From Leptolyngbya sp. PCC 7375 (lineage in GTDB: Bacteria > Cyanobacteriota > Cyanobacteriia > Phormidesmidales > Phormidesmidaceae): a stretch of 64,000 nucleotides of DNA. The DNA lies in the NCBI RefSeq assembly GCF_000316115.1, contig NZ_JH993793.1, forward strand, positions 80,485 to 144,484, given 5' to 3'. The notes below the pieces were generated by a model, which was not told the origin of the DNA, searched no databases, and saw only the letters and a list, made by a program, of their open reading frames with translations. The position numbers and the translations under genes are program-made. Positions 24,902-34,600 of the stretch are shown piece after piece; positions within the stretch are counted from its first letter, which is position 1; each line of letters begins with the position of its first letter.

Positions 24902-26402
24902 AACAGCAGAAACCTAAAGGACGTGCTTTTGAGCAGGACCTTCATGGTAAAACTATTATTGCCTACCGAATGAACAGTGAATCCCTTGCCGCTGTCTGCG
25001 TTTCTCAAAAAGAAACACTGGACACGCGCCGTTTCAAACTGGTGGTGGGCGTTGATGTCGTTCCCATACATGCCGGAGAGCTTGATCTGGCCACCATCCG
25101 CGAGCAATTAGTCATCGCGCTCAAATCACTTCCCAATACGATTACCCTTACATTTAGTTCTCGGATCTGGCGCGATCAGGCATGGAATCAGCATCGACCA
25201 GATGAACCACCTCAAGACTTATCGCCAGAAATGTATATGGGTCAGCTGTATGAGAGCGCTACCCAGAAACAGCTGGCTACCCAAGGCACGCGTAAGCAAA
25301 AAACACTCAGACTCTTCTTTACGATTCAAGTTCAAGAGCACCATAAAGAACCGCCTAAGCTCAACGATCCCCTTGGGTGGGGGCTCTTTCAGGTAGACGC
25401 GTTCGCAAAACAGGTTCGAGAGGGTCTCAAGAAAACGGCACAGCGCATTGATGGGAGCCAGGCCAGACGGCATAATCAGACCTTGCATCGTCGGTTGCTG
25501 GATGCTTATGAACACATTCAGTCAATGCTGCGCTTTTTGCGGACTAACCTGGGGTTGACCATCCAACCGATGGATGAAGAACGCCTCTATCAAGCGATCG
25601 CCCAACGCTTTTTCCTAACGGTGAGTGGGGCACCCCCCCAATACCTGATCGTTACCCCAACCGCACTCAATGAAGTATGCCAGTCTCGTTACGGGTTAGG
25701 AACTCATTTAGGGCGAAACGGTGTCCCCGAGGGAACGGGGCGGTATGTCAAACTTGGCCATTACTATGCTGGTATTGTCACCTTAGCAGACAAACCCGGT
25801 GGGTGGGATACGCCTGCTGCCCAGCTGCTCTATCTTCATGGGATCGAGAAATCCGCTGATTATTGGGATACCGAATGTTATGTCGAGTACAGCCATGCCG
25901 ATGAGCGGCTTGGGGCACTCAAGCTGGCACTTGTTAGAAAGCAAGCCGCTGCTGCCATGGATCAGTCTCTCACTCAGGGTGACTCTGGTGTCGGAGCGTC
26001 TTTACTCGTCAACGATGCGGAAGAGGCTGAAATCAGCATCAAGCGTGGTGAACAAATTGTCCGCTGTGCTGTTGTCTTTATTGTGTATCGCAAGAGTCTA
26101 GCCGCCCTGAAGGCGGCCTGTGAGCAACTCTCCAGTAAGTTTGCCAGACCCGCCTTGGCTGTTGTTGAACACCATACCGTCAGAGATATCTGGTTACAGT
26201 CACTGCCGATCACCGATCAGCTGTTGCTCAAGTTTGGTAGCTATTTCTCGGATTTAGATCGCCGCTCTACCTACTTTGGTAGCGAAGTGGTTGGTCTTTT
26301 GCCCCTGTTTGCTTACGTATCCAAAGATAGTGCATGTAGTGACCCCCAAAATTAGGACAGGACTGAGAGAGCGTAAGCTAGAGTCCAATCGGGGGAAGGA
26401 AT

Positions 26403-26705
26403 ATGGCCAGCAAGCCAAGAAACTACAGTAGCGAATTTAAGGCAAAAGTGGTGCTGGAGATCGTCAGCGGCCAACGGAGTGTGAGCGCAGCCAGTCGAGC
26501 CCATAAAGTCCATACGTCAGTGATCAATCGTTGGCGTAATGAATTTCTTAAACAAGCGCATTTAGCGTTTGGAGGCAAAGGAGGAGGAAATGAATCAGCC
26601 GAACGAATAGCCGAATTGGAACGAATGGTGGGTCGGTTAACGATGGAGTTAGCGGTGGCAAAAAAAGCTTCAGACTTGTGGAATCTGAGCGGAAACGAAC
26701 CATGA
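26403..26705 (+). CDS. IS3-family transposase OrfA
   Basis: 100 residues with an IS3 OrfA helix-turn-helix (YSSEFKAKVVLEIVSGQRSV, then VHTSVINRWRNEFL) and a leucine-zipper-like C-terminus. An A7 run at 26660-26666 (GCAAAAAAAGC) near its end is the expected -1 ribosomal slippage site that fuses it to OrfB. It binds the terminal repeats. Confidence 0.93.
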   Translation: MASKPRNYSSEFKAKVVLEIVSGQRSVSAASRAHKVHTSVINRWRNEFLKQAHLAFGGKGGGNESAERIAELERMVGRLTMELAVAKKASDLWNLSGNEP

Positions 26706-27532
26706 TAGAGCAGTTGAAAGGCGAGTATCCAATCCAGGTCATCTGTGATGTCATTGGCTACAGTCGGAGTCGTTATTACTATCGGTCAACATCAGACAAA
26801 CAAACGCAAGAAGAGGAACTAAAAAAAGCGATCATTGATGTGGCGGGACGGTATCCCACCTATGGGTATCGACGGATTACTAAACAATTACAGCGAGAGG
26901 GATGGCGTGTTAATCACAAACGTATCAGCCGATTAATGAGAGAATTGGGACTACTGGAAAAGCGACGAATACGACGGAAACGAACAACCAATAGTGTCCA
27001 TGGATATAAGCGGTATCCTAATCTGGTCAAAGGGTTGGTAGTAGAGTATCCAGAGCAGGTATGGGTCGGCGACATCACCTATATCCGATTGAAGGACGAA
27101 TTTGTTTATTTAGCGGTATTAATGGATGTGTTCACCCGCAGTATTCGAGGCTGGCACTTGGATAGAACGATGGAGAAACAGTTAACGATAACAGCGTTGG
27201 AGAAAGGACTGAACCAGTATATTCCAGAGATTCACCATTCAGACCAAGGGGTGCAATATGCGGCCAATGCGTATGTTCAGATATTGGAGGAGAATGAGAT
27301 AGCGATTAGTATGGCAGGCGTGGGTAAGGCCTATGAGAATGGTTATGCTGAACGGCTCATGAGAACAATAAAAGAAGAGGAGGTTGATTTGTCGGACTAT
27401 CGCAATTTTAATGAAGTGTATGAGAGAATAGAAGAGTTTTTAGACGAGGTGTATATGAAGAAAAGAATTCACTCTTCTTTGGGCTATTTGACACCCAGCG
27501 AATTTGAGGAAAAGTGGAGGAAGGAATTGTAG
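26678..27532 (+). CDS. IS3-family transposase OrfB (DDE integrase core)
   Basis: 284 residues. The N-terminal HTH_21-type region (YPTYGYRRITKQL) precedes an rve integrase core with the DDE residues in VWVGDITYI, IHHSDQGVQY and ENGYAERLMRTIKEEE. It overlaps OrfA and should be produced as an OrfAB fusion by -1 frameshifting on the A7 run. It appears intact. Confidence 0.95.
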   Translation: MESERKRTMIEQLKGEYPIQVICDVIGYSRSRYYYRSTSDKQTQEEELKKAIIDVAGRYPTYGYRRITKQLQREGWRVNHKRISRLMRELGLLEKRRIRRKRTTNSVHGYKRYPNLVKGLVVEYPEQVWVGDITYIRLKDEFVYLAVLMDVFTRSIRGWHLDRTMEKQLTITALEKGLNQYIPEIHHSDQGVQYAANAYVQILEENEIAISMAGVGKAYENGYAERLMRTIKEEEVDLSDYRNFNEVYERIEEFLDEVYMKKRIHSSLGYLTPSEFEEKWRKEL

Positions 27533-28996
27533 AATGTCTCAGGTTGATACATGTTAGTCTAGACTTGCTATTGTCTGATTTTACTGTCCAAATTCAGGGG
27601 TTCACTTCAGCAGGTGTACCTTTTATTTCCTTTGGTGGCACCCCCTATTATCTTGACTTCAAACAGCTGACCCATACTGGCATCTTCGGGACGACCAGAT
27701 CCGGGAAATCGGTCTTGGTAAGTACCCGCATTTTGTCAGCTCTCAGTGCCCATATGCCGGTCATTGTGGTCGATTATTCGGTGACCTACGTCGATTTGAT
27801 GCAGTTTTTTGGGGTTCCTGTCATTGATGTGACGCGAGAATCACTCAACCTGGTTGAAGTGCCAGATGCGCGAAGGCTTGCTCCTGAAACGGCTCAGCAG
27901 ATTATCGGCATGTGGAAGCGGATGGTGCTTGAAATGCTGGTCATTATGGTGATCGGCCAGACAGAGGAAACGACCCAACTGAACAAGACCATTCGCAATA
28001 TCCTAGAGCTGGCGCTGACCCGGTTTTCAGAAGACGAGGCTATCTTAAGTCGATTCCATTTAGCCTATGACCAAGGGATAGAAAGCAATGTCTGGTCGGC
28101 TATGCCTGTGCTTGCTGATTTTCTTGGCTTCTGCGATGCGTCCCACTTCAGTCAGTTTGGAGGCATTGTTGAGGACGCCTGCAGCACGATTCAGCTTGCC
28201 ATCAGCGCCTGGTCAACGAAACCAGGTATCGGTGAAGCAATTTCTCGTCCATCGAGCTACGTGACCCATAGTCGGGCGACACTCTTTCTCTTATCGGGGC
28301 TGGGGGATGATGCTGGAGCAGCTGTGATGGCTGGTATTTCCCAACTTGCGGTCTATCGAATGCTGGCGCTCCATGACTCCTGTTATGTTGCCATTGATGA
28401 GGCCAGCATTTTGATGACCTACCGGCCACTGAACAATATGGTCGGTATCCTATTCGCCGAGGGGTTAAAGCGTGGAGCCCGGATCGACCTGATCGCCCAG
28501 GATTGCAGCACCGCTTATAACAGTCCAAATGGACCCAAGATTTTCGACAATATGGACAATTTTGTCATTGGTCGTCTTCAACCTGCGGCTAAGCGTAGTT
28601 TTGTCCAGTATCTGCAAGTCCCTGAGCATCTGATCTCGCTCAACACCCAGGAGTCCTTCTTTCCGAATGGGACCTATTCCAATTGGCTTATTGCTCAAGC
28701 GGGACGCTATACCCATTGTCGCTGGTATGCCAATCGATTCATTCTCGCGATTGCCGCCAATAACCCCAACGAACGCCAGGCACGAGCAATGGTAATGGCG
28801 CTGTATCCCAACAAGTTTGCGGGCATTAAGACCTTTGCGGAAGTGCTAATGGTCGCTATCCAAGGCGGACGTGATGTTTTAGACGTCGCTCAGGAGCATT
28901 GCCAACAACAAGCCTCCCAGACAGTTTCCTAACGCTCGCTTCTTCACTGTTTTCACAGATTACATGTCCACGATTGAATTACCAAAAGAAGTACCC

Positions 28997-29725
28997 ATGC
29001 AACCGAAACGAATTGTCATTATATTACTTGCCTGTTCAGGCTTAAGCAGTATTAGTGTGATGAAAGCCAAGGCTGGATTTTTTGAAGATTTCTGGGCAGG
29101 TTTTTCGGAAGGCTTCCAACTGAGTTACAAAGACGGATTAGAGGAATTTCTAGGGGAACTTGAGGACTATGGTTTGCCCTATGTTGAGACAGCTGTTTCT
29201 GAAACAATAGGTCCTTTGGGACTCAGTAATGTTTTGAGTCTTGAAGAGAGCGTATTAGACCAGGTCCAGCAAGGTGATCATATCTTGCGTCTAGACAATG
29301 CACCGCGCGACTTACTGGGTGAGATTTATGGTCGGCGTCTCGCGGTTGATCAAGCGAGAAGTCATGTCAGTAGCGTCATTAGCCAATCCGGCCAGCAAGT
29401 CATTTTAGACAAAATGGATGTGCTGCAACAAGCAACTATATTGGCTAACCAAGATTTCGAACAGGCTAGTCAAGCCCTTTCGTCGCAAACAGCCATCAAA
29501 CGATTGGGTGCTCTACAGCTTCGACAGACAGAACTTCTTGCAGGGCTTTCAACAGAAATCATTAATGCACGTGTCAGTGATGCTGTGGAGTTAGACGTGC
29601 TTTCAGGCATCGCTGAGCAGTTGGATGAAGCCGAAAGCCTTACATGGGCTGAACAGCGTAGTCAACTCGAATCATTGATCTTAGTCGGTATGGGCTTGCC
29701 TATTTCAGTCGCAACTGAGGAGTAG
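28997..29725 (+). CDS. VirB5/TrbJ-like secreted T4SS protein
   Basis: About 242 residues from ATG 28997 (an in-frame ATG at 28964 adds 11 polar residues and would weaken the signal peptide). Signal peptide IVIILLACSGLSSISVMKAKA, then a helical mature protein with the VirB5/TrbJ-type pattern (LANQDFEQASQALSSQTAIK, then LQLRQTELLAGLS). VirB5 proteins are minor pilus-tip or periplasmic components. It lies between virB4 and the VirB6-like gene, as expected. Confidence 0.6.
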   Translation: MQPKRIVIILLACSGLSSISVMKAKAGFFEDFWAGFSEGFQLSYKDGLEEFLGELEDYGLPYVETAVSETIGPLGLSNVLSLEESVLDQVQQGDHILRLDNAPRDLLGEIYGRRLAVDQARSHVSSVISQSGQQVILDKMDVLQQATILANQDFEQASQALSSQTAIKRLGALQLRQTELLAGLSTEIINARVSDAVELDVLSGIAEQLDEAESLTWAEQRSQLESLILVGMGLPISVATEE

Positions 29726-29732
29726 CCCCATC

Positions 29733-30836
29733 ATGTCTTTCGTAATCGCAGCATCGGTTAATAACGTTATTGAGTATGCTTTTGAATCTTCTGAAAGTTA
29801 TCACCAAGGGATGATTGAGCTAGTTAATGCGCTGTTTAAGAATCCCGGCACTCCCTTTAAGGTGATTGTTTTTCTGGGGGTTATGGTGGCGTTAGTAGGC
29901 GGTGCATTCTTCTTCTCTCGATGGCCTCAAAGGGTTGAACGTGGAGAAGGCTTTTCCAGTCTGGTTATCATAGTTGTCGTGGTTGCTCTTCTTGCTAGCA
30001 ATGGGGCACTTGCCGGTGAGATGGCTCAAGGCAGTATTTATTTGGCGTGGGCTGTTGAAGCTAAGGTTTTACAAGTGACACTGACTAATAATTTGAGTGT
30101 TGAGGATACGATTCAGGCAGCTAAAGCGCAGGATATTATTACTCAAACGGTTGCACAGAAACAGCGTGAATGTGAGCGACGCCAGGGCGATCAAGCGGTT
30201 TTAGCCTGTAAGCAGGCAGAAGCCCAAGCTATAAAAGCGCAGTTAGCGAAGGTTAAAGATAAAGAGGGGTGGTGGAGTTGGATCTACAACTCAGTTGCTG
30301 AAACCATTGACGAATATACGCCTTCAGCAGATGGTCTTATCCAGACTATTGGCTCAGGATTTGAAACGGTTGCCGGACTTTTGCTGTGGGCGTTAGTGTC
30401 TGCCTGGTCTAGCATTTTTGACATTGCACTTATTCTGACAGCACTTCTGTTTCCTCTCGCCGCTGGCACCTCACTTTTTTCCTCTCGACCCTTGATGGGC
30501 TGGGTCAGTGGAATGGCTTCATTGCTATTAACTAAACTCTCACTTCTGATTGTGTGGGGGATGGTTTCAGCAATCTCATTATCCCAGCCAAGTGCGGTGC
30601 CATTTTTCTTAGAGCTTGTCTCTGCCTTTTTTAGCCCAGTCTTGGCATTGGTTGTCGGCTCAGGAGGAGGCAAGGCTTTTCAGAGTGCGTTGGTTCAGGT
30701 TGGCACCTTTGCAGGTGCTGGATATGGAATCACTGCAGTTCGTATTGCTGCGAGTCCTGTCGCTGGGAGTATCAATTTTATTGGCCGTCAGATTGGTCGG
30801 CTTATCGGTCGTCTCCTCACAAAAAAGAAAGGTTAA
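29733..30836 (+). CDS. VirB6/TrbL-like polytopic membrane protein
   Basis: 367 residues with about seven membrane segments, including VIVFLGVMVALVGGAFFF and IDIALIL-like stretches, separated by a charged periplasmic or cytoplasmic loop rich in Gln/Lys (about 130-185). This topology and the position after the VirB5-like gene match VirB6/TrbL channel proteins. The C-terminus is basic (RQIGRLIGRLLTKKKG). Confidence 0.65.
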   Translation: MSFVIAASVNNVIEYAFESSESYHQGMIELVNALFKNPGTPFKVIVFLGVMVALVGGAFFFSRWPQRVERGEGFSSLVIIVVVVALLASNGALAGEMAQGSIYLAWAVEAKVLQVTLTNNLSVEDTIQAAKAQDIITQTVAQKQRECERRQGDQAVLACKQAEAQAIKAQLAKVKDKEGWWSWIYNSVAETIDEYTPSADGLIQTIGSGFETVAGLLLWALVSAWSSIFDIALILTALLFPLAAGTSLFSSRPLMGWVSGMASLLLTKLSLLIVWGMVSAISLSQPSAVPFFLELVSAFFSPVLALVVGSGGGKAFQSALVQVGTFAGAGYGITAVRIAASPVAGSINFIGRQIGRLIGRLLTKKKG

Positions 30837-30851
30837 CGCGAGGTTGTTTCC

Positions 30852-31562
30852 ATGAAGCAAGTATTAAAAGAGGAAAAACGCGTCTTTGTAGGACCATTGC
30901 TTCTCTTTAACACAGGGCTACAAGTAATCATGGCCATTATGCTCATGATCGGGTGTGTCCTACTGTCTCGACTTTTTCAGGTAAAAAGGGTCTATGTCCA
31001 AACCCAGAATGGCCAAGTGATTAGTGCTCACTCTGTTTCGTCACAGACCCGAGAAACTGAGACTATCAGACAATTTACCAAGCAAATTATTCGTGGTTTG
31101 TTTCAAATGGCAATCGATCCTGAGCTAGCGGCTCAGGATGAGGGCCTAGAAACCATTGATGTGGATGGTACAACGGTGAAAATTCCGCTCACTATGCTCC
31201 AGGCGAGTTATGGCCTGGCGGATGAGCTACAACTTCCGATGCTGAGAGAGCTGGGCCAGGCCATCCCCCAGTCTGTGTTGGATGGCCATGAGAATTATAT
31301 TGTCGTCTTCCATTCTGTTTCCGATCCAATTCCGATCGCTGATCAACCCGGCACATGGGAGATACAAGTGCTGGGCTATCAAAAGGTATTTCAGGCACCA
31401 AATCGCATCGTTAAATCAGTTCCCCTACGCAAGCGAGTAATTGTTGAGATCACTGAAATGCCGCTTGCTCCCAATTCAACCCATGCGCTCGAAGGAGCCA
31501 TTTTTCAAATTCGTAAGTTTGGTCTTCAAGTCAAAGCAATCCATACGTTAAAGGAGTTGTAG
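30852..31562 (+). CDS. VirB8/TraE-like inner-membrane T4SS protein
   Basis: 236 residues: a short cytoplasmic N-terminus, one membrane segment (about 20-42, VIMAIMLMIGCVLLSRLF), then a periplasmic domain of about 190 residues with alternating strands ending in VIVEITEMPLAPNSTHALEG. This is the VirB8/TraE layout: a single-pass scaffold linking channel parts. It follows the VirB6-like gene by 15 bases. Confidence 0.6.
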   Translation: MKQVLKEEKRVFVGPLLLFNTGLQVIMAIMLMIGCVLLSRLFQVKRVYVQTQNGQVISAHSVSSQTRETETIRQFTKQIIRGLFQMAIDPELAAQDEGLETIDVDGTTVKIPLTMLQASYGLADELQLPMLRELGQAIPQSVLDGHENYIVVFHSVSDPIPIADQPGTWEIQVLGYQKVFQAPNRIVKSVPLRKRVIVEITEMPLAPNSTHALEGAIFQIRKFGLQVKAIHTLKEL

Positions 31563-31566
31563 TGTC

Positions 31567-33378
31567 ATGAATTCAGAGTTTGATTTTGAACAGCTTAAGG
31601 CTGAGTTTGAGCTTGATGAGAATCTCATTGATGTCCAGGTAGAGGAGGTGATTGATTGGAATGATGAAGGGTTTGATGAACATGAGACGGAGGGGGAGAA
31701 CGCCTCAGCAGCAAATCATCCAGCTACTAAGATAGCTTTCAGCAGTTTGGGCATGCTAGGCCTGATCGTGCTTCTCTCAAAGCTATTTGGCTTTGGATCG
31801 ATCGATCTCTTCCAACAAGCAACCGAGCCAGATGTCACAGAAGACGTCACTGTGTCTGAATCAGACTCAGTGGAAGCCGAAGCGCAAGCTCAACTAGAGC
31901 GGATAATCTTTGAAAGGGAGAATCAAGCCGCACAAGAGGAGCATCCAGCAGACCTTGAAACTGCTTCCGATTCAAGCAATTCAAGTCTTGAAGATGAGAT
32001 CGCTCAAGCACCCGAACCAGATACACAGGCCAAGACGCATGTGGAGTCACCTTTATCTTCTGATAATGGGGTTTCCCACCCCATTGAACCCAGCTATCGC
32101 TCAACGCCGACAGCCTCTTCATGGACTTCACCTGTGAGCACACCACCACCGCCACGAGCGCCTATTGAGTTGGTAACAGTAGCATCCCCACCGCCGCCTT
32201 CGAGCCCTGTCCCTATTGCCGAGCCTCTGCTGGAGTCACCTGGGGCACCAATGCCGGTGGCATCAATTATTGAGCAACCTGAGGTAATGCCCGCCATAGA
32301 GGAGCCATTACCCCCCTTGGTCGTTCAAGAGGATATGATGCCAGCAGTTCCAGAGGAATTGATTCTTCGGGCAGGTACGCGTTTCAATATTGTGATGCCT
32401 GACGATATTGTTCAGATTGATGGCATTGAACAACAACCTATCCCTCAACAATTTGCTATCACGCTCCACCATGAGGATAGCGAGCTGGCCGCCGAGTTGA
32501 TAGCCGTGCCCTTGATTGAGGCCAGTGGTTTGATGCGGCTTGCCAATACACGGTTGGTGATCGGGGATGAAGAGATGCCTCTAGGGGAAGTGGCTGTTAT
32601 TGATCAGGTCGGTCGCCCAATCATTGCCCATCAGATTGTTGCTGACTCAGTTGAGCTGGCTTCAACCTTGGGTATTGACATTGCATCAGCGCTACGCGAT
32701 GTGGCTGTTGAAACCATTCAAGCAGAAATGACGCCTGATACAGGTTCGGATTTAGCGGATGAGATGCTGGGAAGACTGATCGGCGAGATTACAGACCAAA
32801 CACTACCTGAGGTGGAAACTCCAAGGGATACCGCACCGCGTGTTGCGGTTGTGCCTGCCCAGACATCAGCGACGGTTGTCTTGCCTGAGACGGTCATTAT
32901 TCCGTTGCCTGCTCAGGAATCCAGTGAGGTTGCTTATGTTGCGCCGGTAGAGGCCGTTCCCAATGTTCCAATTCCCAAGGTAGTAGAGCCACTGTCCACT
33001 CCGCTGCCACCTCCGCCGTTACCTGAGGTGGATACCCCAGTTGTTTCTCACCCTGAGCTAGTTCCTCCCACCGAATTACAAACAGTACGGCCAACGTTTT
33101 CAACGGGGCACCAACCGCGTGTAAGTGCCCCATCTGTTACAGAGTTGCCCCAAGAGTCCCCTTCATTGAGTCGTCGTATTCCCTGTGCGCAACGTCAGCA
33201 ACCGCCCTCACTTCAATGCCTGCAAGAAGGGGTGTTGATTCGCCGAGAGCAGTTGCCTGATGTAACACATCTACAGCAAACTGCACCCGCTTTTGCTGGT
33301 AGCCAGCGACCGTTATCATTATCGCGAGTCAAATCGATGCCGATTTCAGTTGATGTGCCGTATCAAATTTCACCATGA
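31567..33378 (+). CDS. VirB10/TrbI-like T4SS protein with a Pro-rich periplasmic part
   Basis: 603 residues. Acidic cytoplasmic N-terminus (about 1-52), one membrane segment (IAFSSLGMLGLIVLLSKLFG), then a long Glu/Pro-rich region, and a beta-rich core (EELILRAGTRFNIVMPDDIV onward) recalling the VirB10 core, where small conserved loops form the outer-membrane channel. A second Pro-rich stretch and a Cys-containing tail follow. The Pro-rich linker and the order after VirB8-like support the call, but the core is diverged, and no separate VirB9 or VirB7 gene is seen. Confidence 0.6.
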   Translation: MNSEFDFEQLKAEFELDENLIDVQVEEVIDWNDEGFDEHETEGENASAANHPATKIAFSSLGMLGLIVLLSKLFGFGSIDLFQQATEPDVTEDVTVSESDSVEAEAQAQLERIIFERENQAAQEEHPADLETASDSSNSSLEDEIAQAPEPDTQAKTHVESPLSSDNGVSHPIEPSYRSTPTASSWTSPVSTPPPPRAPIELVTVASPPPPSSPVPIAEPLLESPGAPMPVASIIEQPEVMPAIEEPLPPLVVQEDMMPAVPEELILRAGTRFNIVMPDDIVQIDGIEQQPIPQQFAITLHHEDSELAAELIAVPLIEASGLMRLANTRLVIGDEEMPLGEVAVIDQVGRPIIAHQIVADSVELASTLGIDIASALRDVAVETIQAEMTPDTGSDLADEMLGRLIGEITDQTLPEVETPRDTAPRVAVVPAQTSATVVLPETVIIPLPAQESSEVAYVAPVEAVPNVPIPKVVEPLSTPLPPPPLPEVDTPVVSHPELVPPTELQTVRPTFSTGHQPRVSAPSVTELPQESPSLSRRIPCAQRQQPPSLQCLQEGVLIRREQLPDVTHLQQTAPAFAGSQRPLSLSRVKSMPISVDVPYQISP

Positions 33379-34586
33379 AGACATCGTTGTTTCGTCTGGG
33401 GACTACGGTGCTCTGTGGTCTCCTGTGTATGCTTAGTCTCCACCTAATCTGGACGCCTCCTGCCGTAGCCTCTTTGCCGGTGACCCATCATTCAGGTGGA
33501 TTTAAGACTCCAGATTTTTCTCGGATTACGCTGGAAGATCTACGTTTCGCCGATGCGGGGGGCTTTCAGTTAGATGGCCTCTCGCGTCAATGGCGTGCTG
33601 GTGATTCTTTTGCCAGTGTGATGCATTTAGGAGATTACGGAGGTCGTTTTACTGCCAGCTTGCAGCAGTTGGGCCTTGGAGGGAGGAATACCCGATTATC
33701 ACAAGTCGGCATTGTTCAAAGGCTGACACTGTCATCGCTCGTAACAGCTATTCCATCACTAGAACGGTATCGAGTGCAGCAGGTGCCTCCGATCTCAGAC
33801 CTTCTACGGCGATATGGTTATACCTGGCAACCTGAGGCAACCATTAGCCAGGTACTTCAGACTGATTCTGCCAGACGCTTACCGTTGAGAGCGCTTAACC
33901 TGAGTCGATATTCTGTGAGCAGTATTCCAGGGCTTGCTCAAACATCGTTAGAGCGATTTCAGGGATGGCAACAGGTCTCGATCAATCAAGTCGGAGGCTT
34001 GGGCCGTGTGCCCGTTTCGACCTTTGGCCAGGTGATCTCACGCTATACGGCTGCACCCGGACCAGGTCAACGGACTTCGTATGGTGAACCTGACCTGAAA
34101 TCACCGATTATCAGCAGCGTTGATATCGTATATGGTCCTGCTGAGCGAGAAGCATTGCGGACAGCCACCGGCTCTGACCAATCGTCGTTCCAAGCGAAAT
34201 GTATTGGACGGTCGTGCCCCCACTTTGAGGTCGCTCACTGTTGGGGAGGAAATTGCCTTCAGCTCAATGATCCACGGCTGGTTGGTGGTATTGAAGGCCG
34301 ACAAATCGTCAACGGTCGCTACCATCGTGTTCGAGGCGGTCATTTGGCATTGGGTGCTGTCTGTGGTTATCAAGAACCTGTAGGCCGCTTCTCCTATGAA
34401 ATTTTGCTTGGTTCTAGAGAGTTTAAGACCGTGCTCGTGGACCAGGATGAGGCATCAGGACGAGTGCAGTTTGCGCTCTATACGCGCATCTGTGACGCCC
34501 TCTTGGGCTGTACACCGTACTGTCTAGGTCCAATACCCTTAGGACCTGCCGGGTCATATCGCGAAGGCGATCGATTCTTAATGTAA
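33375..34586 (+). CDS. Secreted Cys-containing T4SS-linked protein of unknown function
   Basis: 403 residues with a clear signal peptide (LFRLGTTVLCGLLCMLSLHL, cleaved near PPAVA). Mature part: repeated 'L--L/Y-V----I--L/LQ' motifs, then a C-terminal third with several Cys (CIGRSCPHFEVAHCWGGNC, then CDALLGCTPYC) likely disulphide bonded in the periplasm. It overlaps the VirB10-like gene by four bases (ATGA), so it belongs to the transfer apparatus, possibly an outer-membrane or cell-wall component peculiar to cyanobacterial systems. No peptidase or lysozyme motif was found. Confidence 0.55.
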   Translation: MKTSLFRLGTTVLCGLLCMLSLHLIWTPPAVASLPVTHHSGGFKTPDFSRITLEDLRFADAGGFQLDGLSRQWRAGDSFASVMHLGDYGGRFTASLQQLGLGGRNTRLSQVGIVQRLTLSSLVTAIPSLERYRVQQVPPISDLLRRYGYTWQPEATISQVLQTDSARRLPLRALNLSRYSVSSIPGLAQTSLERFQGWQQVSINQVGGLGRVPVSTFGQVISRYTAAPGPGQRTSYGEPDLKSPIISSVDIVYGPAEREALRTATGSDQSSFQAKCIGRSCPHFEVAHCWGGNCLQLNDPRLVGGIEGRQIVNGRYHRVRGGHLALGAVCGYQEPVGRFSYEILLGSREFKTVLVDQDEASGRVQFALYTRICDALLGCTPYCLGPIPLGPAGSYREGDRFLM

Positions 34587-34600
34587 TTGCAGTCTGTATC

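Larger units (their letters stand above)
26335..27609 (+). mobile_element. IS3-family insertion sequence
   Basis: Length 1,275 bp. The left end (TGTAGTGACCCCCAAAATT) and the reverse complement of the right end (TGAAGTGAACCCCTGAATT) form imperfect terminal inverted repeats of about 27 bp. Flanking GCA on each side (26332-26334, 27610-27612) is a 3-bp target duplication, typical of IS3. Two overlapping frames encode the transposase. The element looks intact and recent, so precise excision or movement is possible. Confidence 0.95.
24898..28932 (+). pseudogene. virB4: VirB4/TraC-like T4SS ATPase, interrupted by an IS3-family element
   Basis: The 5' part (24898-26334) encodes the N-terminal VirB4 domain; the 3' part (27613-28932) encodes the ATPase domain with Walker A GTTRSGKSVL and Walker B CYVAIDEASIL. 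An IS3 element fills the gap with a GCA duplication at both ends. Removing the insert and one GCA gives a continuous frame (…YVSKDSAGVPFIS…) of about 918 residues, a usual VirB4 size. As it stands the N-terminal product ends within the IS and the ATPase half lacks its normal start. VirB4 powers pilus assembly and substrate transfer, so conjugation should be abolished unless supplied in trans. Confidence 0.93.
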
